Shown here one piece after another: positions 56,941 to 64,000 of a stretch of 64,000 nucleotides of DNA (its first letter is position 1; each line of letters opens with the position of its first letter). The notes below the pieces were generated by a model. That model made no database searches. It had not been told where the DNA came from and was given only the letters and a program-made list of their open reading frames with translations. Location: the NCBI GenBank assembly GCA_941918925.1, contig OW799234.1:8275001-8339000 (forward strand), given 5' to 3'. The translations under genes and the position numbers were made by a program. The stretch comes from Phyto melanocephala. Lineage: Eukaryota; Arthropoda; Insecta; Diptera; Rhinophoridae.

Positions 56941-57570
56941 CGCAAAATTGTGTTCAGCGATGAGGCGCATTTTTGGCTTAACGGGTTTGTTAATAAGCAA
57001 AATTGCCGCATATGGAGCGAGAGCAATCCACAAGAGACCCTACAGACTCCATTACATCCAGAAAAATGCACCGTTTGGTGCGGTTTTCACGCTGGTGGCA
57101 TCATCGGACTTTATCTCTTCACAAATGAGGCCGGAGCTCGCGTTACGGTCAGTGGAGATCGTTACCGCACCATGATCAATGATTTTTTGTTTGAAAATAT
57201 GGATGACATTGATCCGGAGGAGATGTGGTTTCAACAGGATGGCGCTACGTGCCATACGGCGAACGCAACCATCGACTTATTGAAATCAAAATTTGGCGAT
57301 AAGTTGATTTCGAGAAATGGACCTGTCAATTGGCCTCCAAGGTCGTGCGATTTGACACCTCTCGATTATTTCCTGTGGGGCGACGTGAAGTCACTGGTTT
57401 ATGCTGATAAAGCAGCAACAATTGACGCCTTGGAGGCCAGCATTGTTCGTGTTATTCGTGACATACGGCCAGCAGTGCTCGAAAAAGTGGCCCAAAATTG
57501 GACGTCCAGAATGCACTTCGTCAAGAACAGCCGCGGTGCCCATATGCCCGAAATCATTTTCAAATGTTAA
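56941..57570 (+). pseudogene. DD41D (rosa-type) transposase, catalytic domain intact, N-terminus missing
   Basis: The uninterrupted frame opens at an ATG at 56869, but its first 23 or so residues are read from the inverted repeat and are not transposase. Family sequence begins at RKIVFSDEAHF. Numbering from 56869, the catalytic acids are D31 (FSDEAHF), D124 (MWFQQDGATCHTA) and D166 (CDLTPLDYFLWG). There are 41 residues between D124 and D166, the spacing that defines the DD41D or rosa group of mariner-like transposases. Further motifs: HPEKCTVWCGF (63-73), VTVSGDRYRTMINDF (92-106), NWPPRSCDLTP (154-164), SRGAHMPEIIF at the end. The two helix-turn-helix DNA-binding motifs (roughly the first 150 residues of a full protein) are absent, so self-mobilisation is unlikely although the catalytic core could still fold. 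Confidence 0.88.
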
Positions 57571-57676
57571 TGTCACGTATTGATCTTTCGAATAAAAAAA
57601 AAATTTTGATTACAATTAAATTTTTTGTGTTATTTTTTACAATTTCAAGTTCTATCGGGCTTAAAAAAACACCCTT
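57494..57676. repeat. Right 183-bp inverted repeat of the DD41D element
   Basis: Includes the final transposase codons up to the stop ending at 57570 and about 105 bp of 3' end. Confidence 0.9.
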
Positions 57677-57734
57677 TATATAAAAAAAGAATAAAATATT
57701 TTAAGAAAATTTAGAAAATTTTGAACAAATTTAT

Positions 57735-59700
57735 AAATACCAATTTGCAAATACCATAAATATTTAATTTGTGACAATTATCTATAAATATTCAATTTGG
57801 GACAATTTGCTATAAATATTTAATATGTGAACAAATTTGCTGTAAATAATCAATTTGTGACAAATTTACTATAATTTTTAATTTGTGACAAATTTACTGT
57901 AAATATTCAATTTGTGACAAATTTACTATAATTTTCAAGATGATACAAATTTACTATAAATAATCAATATGTGACAAAATTACAATAAAAAATAAATTTG
58001 TGACAAATTTACTATAAATAATCAGTTTTTGACAAATTTAATATAAATATTCAATTTGTGACAAATTTACTATAAATAATTAATTTATATTGAATTTGTG
58101 ACAAATTTACTATAAATATTTAATTTGAGACAAACTTACTATAAATATTCAATTTGTGACAAATTTACTATAAATATTTAATTTGAGACAAACTTACTAT
58201 AAATATTCAATTTGTTACAAATTTACTATAAATAATCAATTTATATTTAATTTGTGACAAATTTGTTATAAATATTATATTTATGACAAATTTACTATAA
58301 ATATTATATTTGTGACAAATTTACTATACATAATCAATTTGTGACAAATTTACTATAAATAATCAATTTGTGACAAATTTACTATAAATTTTCAATTTGT
58401 CACAAATTTACAATAAATAGTCAATCTGTGACAAATTTAAATATTTCATTTTTGACAAAATTTACTACTATGAAGTCCATTTGGGACAAATTTGCTATTT
58501 ATAGTCTATTTGAAAAAAATTTTCTATTAGTAGTCAATATGTGATAAATATAATTAATAATTAGCCAACGTGTGACATTTGTTCTATAAAAACACAACTC
58601 ATGACGAACTGGCTATAAATAAGCAATTTGTAACAATAAATCAAAATCAAGTAAAATAATCAACTTATATTTAATATGTCACAAATTTACTATAAATATT
58701 TAATTTGTGACAAACTTCCTATATATATTAAATTTGTGACTTACTATGATTTTTAATTTGTGACAAATTTACTGTAAATATTCAATTTGTGACAAATTTA
58801 CTATAATTTTCAATATGAGACAAATTTACTATAAATAATCAATATATGACAAAATTACTAGAAAAAATCAATTTGTGCTAAATTTACTACAAATAATCAG
58901 TTTGTGACACATTTAAATTAAACATTCAAATTGTCACAAATTTACTATAAATATTCAATTTGTGAAAAATTTACTATAAATAATCAATTTATATATAATT
59001 TGTGACAAGCTTACTATAAATATTAAATTTGTGACAACTTTACTATAAATTTCACAAATTTACACTAAATAGTCAATTTGTAACAAATTTAAATATTTCA
59101 TATTTGACAAAATTTACTACAAATAAGTCCATTTGTGACAAATTTACTATTTATAGTCTATTTGAGAAAAATTTACTATTAGTAGTCAAAATGTGATAAA
59201 TATAATTAATAATTAGCCAACGTGTGACATTTATTCTATAAAAACACAACTCATGACGAATTAGCTATAAATAACCAATTTGTAACAAATTTACTATCAA
59301 TAGACAACTTATGGCTAATTTACTATAAATATATAATATGTCACAATTTAACTATAAATCAATTTGTGATATATTTATTATAAATAGTAATTTCGTGACA
59401 TATGTACTTGAAATAGTTAATTTTTGACAAATGTATTATAAATAGTCAACTTACGACCAATTCACTAGATATAAAAAAATTGTGACAAATATACCATAAA
59501 TAAAATGTTTGTGACATATGTACATACTATAAATAGCTAATTTGTGATAAATTTACTATGAATAGAGGATTTGTGACAAATTTAATATGTATTAAAAATT
59601 TTGACAAATTTTGACAAATTTTGACAAAAAACAAATTTACTGTAAAAAGCAGACTTTTGAAAAATTTACTACAAATAATTTTTTTTTAAATTTTTGACAA
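57735..59700. repeat. Minisatellite array 2, same 29-bp monomer, with higher-order structure
   Basis: Units of CAAATTTACTATAAATATTC + AATTTGTGA continue for nearly 2 kb. The AATTTGTGACAAATT dyad recurs in most units. Unusual monomers allow larger blocks to be matched. TAATTAGCCAACGTGTGACA occurs near 58559 and 59211 (offset 652), each followed by TAAAAACACAACTCATGACG. ACTGTAAATATTCAATTTGT occurs near 57896 and 58771 (offset 875). So a block of about 0.9 kb was duplicated and the second copy lost about 220 bp. It starts about 60 bp from the right end of the DD41D element. Confidence 0.92.
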
Positions 59701-60171
59701 ATAAATTTTGTTTCTAGATACCTTTTAAATATCATGTCTCTTAACAAATTTGCGACAATTTAAAAATTTTTCTGTTAGAATCCATAAACCATTTATATCT
59801 TCTTTTGCCTCTTAAAGTATTTCTGATATCGAAAACTTCAATTTGAAGGCCATACAAATACATATTGCACACTGTCAAAGGCTTTGAAAGCAACAACAAG
59901 AACAACAAAAGAACCGTTTAATATCAGACACCATCGACTGACTGTACACTCTGTTAAGAATATCAGAAGTTTCTCAGTCGCTTTAGCTTATTGCATTTTC
60001 ATATGCAATTAATAATTTTTGTCAATTTATTGTGGATTTTTTTTTTTTTAATAAATTGTATTTAATGCAGCACGGAGCATAAGCGCATGTTTCTTATGTT
60101 TTGTTTTTGATAGTAAATAATTTTTTTTTTTTCAATACTCTCTTATTCTTACTCAAGATGAACTAGAGTAA
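59701..60171. other. Non-coding AT-rich DNA
   Basis: No feature recognised. Confidence 0.5.
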
Positions 60172-60647
60172 TCTATGTATATAAAAGTGAAGCCGATCGG
60201 ACTCAAACTTTGGCAAGTTGTTGTACACATTCCAGGGAGTGTTTGTGGGTGGTAAAAAGTGGACGGGGCTACACCCATAAAAAATAAGTTATCATTTTTA
60301 GCTACTTTCACTTGACCGATTTTTCTAAAACTTTGCACACATATTGAACTCTCATGATTATACAATTTCGTGATAAGAAAAGTGGGCAGTGCCACGCCCA
60401 TAAAAAATAACTATTTATTTTCAGCTACTTGCACTAGATCGATTTTTCTGAAACTTTGCACACATATTGAACTCTCACACAGATTGAGCTGTCATGACTA
60501 TATAATTTTGTGATTATAAAAGTGGGCAGGACCACGCCCATAAAAAAAAATAATAATTTTGAGCTTCTTGCACTTGATATTCAATTAAAATTCATTATGC
60601 ATTTTTATTCATTAAGGGGCATAGCAACGCGCGCCGGGCTTGGCTAG
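60172..60647 (+). mobile_element. Non-autonomous Helitron, 476 bp
   Basis: Starts TCTATGTATATAAAAGTGAA directly after an A and ends GGGCTTGGCTAG directly before a T, matching Helitron rules (5' TC, 3' CTAG, insertion between A and T, no target duplication). A GC-rich run GCGCGCCGGGC precedes CTAG, where a terminal hairpin is expected, though pairing by eye is poor. Inside are three units of about 125 bp, each with a GTGGGC(A/G)...CACGCCCATAAAAA box (about 60265, 60385, 60522) and GATTTTTCTRAAACTTTGCA. Confidence 0.82.
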
Positions 60648-60744
60648 TATTAAATAATAATGAATAGTTATGGGCTAAAAATCGAAAAAAGAAAAGTTTC
60701 AAACTTTGATATTAGATTAGATGTATGTATGTACATATATACTG

Positions 60745-60878
60745 GGGGCAAGTTACGGGATTCGAACGTGATCGAAATTTAAAAATTCTTATTAGAATCT
60801 CTATACCCAAAGCACAGCGAACTCCAACGTTCGAGTAAAATTTCGATCATGATCGAATGCCGTAATTTGGTCCTTGGT
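60745..60878. mobile_element. Foldback element or MITE, about 130 bp
   Basis: Arms GGGGCAAGTTACGGGATTCG... (60745-60780) and ...CGAATGCCGTAATTTGGTCC (60838-60873) are inverted copies over about 32 bp with roughly four mismatches, both containing GATCGAAATTT toward the centre. The spacer is about 57 bp. Family unknown. Confidence 0.65.
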
Positions 60879-62609
60879 ATAAAATCTAGTTGCAGTATTC
60901 ATAAGAAATGTTTTAGATTTTTTTAAAGCTTATTATACTGATGTTGTACAGAAATTTGTCAAATAAGCCTTTCACAAACCTTAAATATTTTGTATGAATA
61001 CGGCAGTAATTTATTAGCTTTACGGCGTAATTGCCTTTGAAAGTGTTATGAGAGGAGAGAGAACTTTAGTTATTAAATTGACAGGGTATGATATTTTGTG
61101 CTATTTTTCTTAACAAACATCTTTTTTAAATTAATAAATATTTAAATGTTTCGATATGCTGAAGTTATCAAAATGTTCTAGCTTGTAATAAATGCTGTCA
61201 TGTGTATCACTATGGTAACATTTTACCTTTATAATGCGTATCAAATATCACACTTGATGTGCTTTTTTTTTGTTTGTTTCATATTATTCTCTCTAAATAA
61301 AGTCGATGATTTTTCAGACAACTTCCACATGACTATTTTATCAATGCCTTTTGAAGCGAAATGTTTGTTAAGCCTCTCACTACAGATGTTTTAAAATGTG
61401 TATCAGTTTGACTGTGGGACGGACAGATTGCCAGTTAGATAGACGGGCTAAAATAGATAGATTCTATTACGCTGAACGTAATTCTTTTCTTTTAATTTTT
61501 TTTTCTAAGTTGTTCATTCGTCTCTACTACATACATATTGTTAAAATCAACCATTCGTATAATTGTCGATGCGTTAAGGTAATTGTACACCTTGCCTTAG
61601 ACAAATACATTCATACATTCATACATACATACATAGATACTTACATGTTTGTTAAAAAACCCCACTTTTTACTCTTTTGTCTATCAGGAGACCCCTTCTT
61701 CCTACACTTAACTTCTTTAAAGTATTAAAACATTTACCAGTTAGATTTTAAAGCTAAAAGCAAACAAACCATTTGATACGATGATAGCAGATTCTATAGA
61801 TACTAACGTATTAACTACAAGTATTTAATGTTAGCAATAGATACAATATGCATTAGATAATAATGATGTTCATCATGATGATTTTAATACCATAATTGTC
61901 ATCAGTATGATGATGATAATGATTATTATGGCTGTTTCTTTTTTCTTGTGTGTTTGTTATTGTTTTTGATTTTGTTTTTGTTGTTTTATTGAATAGTAAA
62001 TATTAGTAATTGTATCACTTAAAGGTGTTGCTGTTTGACATAGTTTGAGTAGTGTTTCTTTGCTACAATTATTCTTTTGTTTTCGGAATTGTTGTTGTAA
62101 TTGAAGAGGAAGTTTAATATGGATTTTTTGTATTATTGTGGTTATGCGCTGATTTGCTAGATTTAATTTCAGTTAAGTTATTGTTCAACTACAGCTATTA
62201 ATAGCCATTATTAGCTATTGTTATCTAAAGATTAAAAAACCTTAAGCTGTTGTAAACCTTGACAAAGGGAATATTTGGTAAGAGAGTCCTTAGAAAAGTA
62301 TATCCTTTAAGACTTGAAAGAAGATTACAAACAGTAATTAGAATAGTTGGATTTGCTAAAAAATAATTTGTAATTTTGTATTAATCTTTACGAATTTATA
62401 CAAAAAATTGTAAAAATTTTGAATAAAAATTTTTTTTTAATATTTAAACTTGTTTTTTCAACTTTCAATTAATGTAACGCAAGGAAATATACACACATGT
62501 CACAAAGATAAATATTTTTTGGAACTGAAATTTAATTCGCATTGATTCCAGGTTTATTTATTTATTTGAATTCCTACACAAAACTAAAAGTCTTATAATT
62601 TGTAGGGAA
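60879..62609. other. Non-coding AT-rich DNA
   Basis: Includes a TACATACA-type microsatellite near 61620-61640 and ATGATGAT-rich DNA near 61865-61930. A 110-codon frame at 61396-61728 has no family motif. Confidence 0.5.
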
Positions 62610-63130
62610 CTAGAAAAGCCCGGCGCGCCTTGCTACGTCCCTTAATGAATAAAAACGCATTCTTAATTTAAATTGAATAGCAAATAGCTGAAAATGATAA
62701 CTTTTTTTTATGGGCGTGGTACTGCCCACTTTTCTAATTACGAAACTGTATAGTCACGACAGCTCAATATGTGTGCAAAGTTTCAGAAAAATCGGTCCAG
62801 TGCAAATACCTCTAAATTATAACTTTTTTTATGGGCGTGGCCCTGCCCACTTTTCTAATCACGAAATTATATAGGCATGACAGCTCAATATGTGTGTGCA
62901 AAGTTTCACAAAAATCGGTCCAGAGCCAGTACCTCAAAATTATAACTTTTTTATGGGCGTGCCCCTGCCCACTTTTCCAATCATGAAATTATAAAGTCAT
63001 GAGAGCTCGATATGTGTGCAAAGATTCAGAAAAATCGGTCATGTGCAAGTAGCTTAAAATGCTAACTTATTTTTTATGGGCGTGGCCCCGCCCAGTTTTT
63101 TCCTTCCATAAACACTCCTACAACCTACCA

Positions 63131-63161
<31 letters not shown>

Positions 63162-63181
63162 TTCACTTTTATATATATAGA
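62610..63181 (-). mobile_element. Non-autonomous Helitron, 572 bp, minus orientation
   Basis: On the minus strand it starts TCTATATATATAAAAGTGAA after an A and ends CGCGCCGGGCTTTTCTAG before a T. Four internal units of about 120 bp carry a GGGCGTGG(C/T)(C/A)CTGCCCAC-type box (about 62713, 62833, 62956, 63078) and TGCAAAGTTTCAGAAAAATC. A CA repeat (about 63130-63157) sits just inside the 5' end. No coding sequence. Confidence 0.85.
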
Positions 63182-63587
63182 TAAATAGATGATTAATATC
63201 ATGTACACATAATTAATAACGAAAAATAATTCAAATATTTAATCAATATCAAAAATTAAAAATAAAACGAAAACAGAAGTAGTGATCAATTTATAAAATA
63301 TAAAGGTTTCAATTACAAAAAATTATAGATTGTCTTCCTTAACTGTGTTGCGTTGATAAAAAACTGAATGTTTACCAGAAGCGAGATCTAAGGACGAATA
63401 CAGCTTAAAGGAATATTCGGACCCAGGTTTTCTATGTCCTCGAATTAGTAAATTTAAGCCCTTATCGCCTTCGATTCGATTGGTTTGTAAGAACTATTTT
63501 ATGCATGAGTATGAGTGACCTTATTTTCAAAAGATTACAGAGACATACTCTATACAATTCACGTTCATACGGTGTAATGTGTTATGA
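63182..63587. other. Non-coding AT-rich DNA between Helitrons
   Basis: No feature recognised. Confidence 0.5.
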
Positions 63588-64000
63588 TCTATATATATAA
63601 AAGTGAAACTCTGTGTGTGTGTGTGTGTTAGCTATAGACTCCGAAACTGTAAAACCGATCGGGGTCAAACTTTACTAAGTTGTTGTACACATACCAGGGA
63701 GTATTTATGGGTGAAAAAAAGTGGGCGGAGCCACGCCCATAAAAAATTAGTTATCAGTTTTAGCTACTTGCACTTGACCGATTTTTCTGAAACTTTGCAC
63801 ACATATCGAGCTGTCATGACTAAATAATTTCGTGATAAGAAAAGTGGGCGGGGCCACGCCCATAAAAAAGTTTTCATTTTGAGGTACTTGCACTGGACGG
63901 ATTTTTCTGAAACTTTGCACACATATTGAGCTGTCATGACTTTATAATTTCGTGATTAAAAAAGTGGGCGGGACCACGCCCATAACAAATTAGTTATCAG
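63588..64000 (+). mobile_element. Non-autonomous Helitron, 3' end beyond the window
   Basis: Starts TCTATATATATAAAAGTGAA after an A, followed by a GT repeat (63610-63628) and TATAGACTCCGAAACTGTAA. Units with GGGCGG(A/G)GCCACGCCCATAA at about 63725, 63846 and 63967 follow at about 121-bp spacing. The window ends inside the third unit. Same family as the elements at 60.17 and 62.61 kb. Confidence 0.82.

Larger units (their letters stand above)
56756..57676 (+). mobile_element. Young-looking DD41D element, 921 bp, with 183-bp inverted repeats
   Basis: Flanked by TA (56754-56755, 57677-57678). Inverted repeats 56756-56938 and 57494-57676 are both 183 bp and differ at about two positions. They begin AAGGGTGTTTTTTTAAGCCC. 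The right repeat contains the last 25 or so transposase codons and the 3' untranslated region; the left one is the same sequence inverted and occupies the place where the N-terminal half of the gene should be. Few changes between the arms suggest recent origin. Confidence 0.9.

Noticed and set aside
1..64000. LTR retrotransposons, tRNA, rRNA or snRNA genes
   Set aside because: Looked for paired long terminal repeats, cloverleaf A/B-box patterns and known RNA motifs by eye and saw none convincing.

Overview
The window reads as non-genic or intronic DNA from a brachyceran fly, most likely a calyptrate such as a blowfly or house-fly relative. The base composition is very AT-rich. The mobile-element set fits Diptera: six copies of a mariner-like element whose transposase has D-41-D catalytic spacing (rosa-type), a classical mariner, a hobo-like hAT element, piggyBac-type elements, Helitrons, an RNase H-bearing LINE family and RTE-type LINEs. 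I see no intact host protein-coding gene, tRNA, rRNA or CRISPR array. The only host-like coding sequence is a broken, histidine-rich stretch at about 13.8-14.55 kb on the minus strand.

Layout. 0.5-2.5 kb is a tandem array (unit about 480 bp) full of TTCAGCTAGCTGAA-type palindromes. 6.55-9.0 kb is a decayed mariner interrupted by a hAT element with a perfect 8-bp target duplication and by a second insertion. 11.0-12.46 kb is a satellite with monomers of about 150 bp, each carrying a GC-rich AGGCGGGCCA box. 13.8-15.6 kb holds the broken coding sequence, a transposase fragment and a Helitron end. 17.5-20.4 kb contains remnants of an RTE LINE, a DD41D transposase and an RNase H LINE. 25.9-30.2 kb has a LINE fragment, a DD41D pseudogene and the best LINE copy (547 codons including the stop, with the end of RT, RNase H and a zinc motif). 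32.0-36.9 kb is a nested block: piggyBac catalytic fragment, 5'-truncated RTE LINE, 727-bp piggyBac-type element, and a second LINE copy split by a DD41D element. 39.2 and 42.9-44.9 kb hold further LINE remnants, the latter split by a TA-flanked inverted-repeat element. 46.2-47.95 kb is a DD41D pseudogene followed by a 29-bp minisatellite. 51.0-54.4 kb has dispersed repeats, an inverted-repeat element and a hobo-like element. 56.756-57.676 kb is a young-looking DD41D derivative with 183-bp inverted repeats and an uninterrupted catalytic domain. 57.7-59.7 kb is a second array of the 29-bp minisatellite. 60.2 kb to the end carries three Helitrons and a foldback element.

The parts do not form an operon or a shared pathway. 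They record successive insertions. The most unusual points are the DD41D element whose inverted repeats have grown inward over the last transposase codons, the dyad-per-monomer minisatellite present as two arrays 10 kb apart, and the GC-box satellite. All assignments come from reading the sequence by eye; no database comparison was possible.
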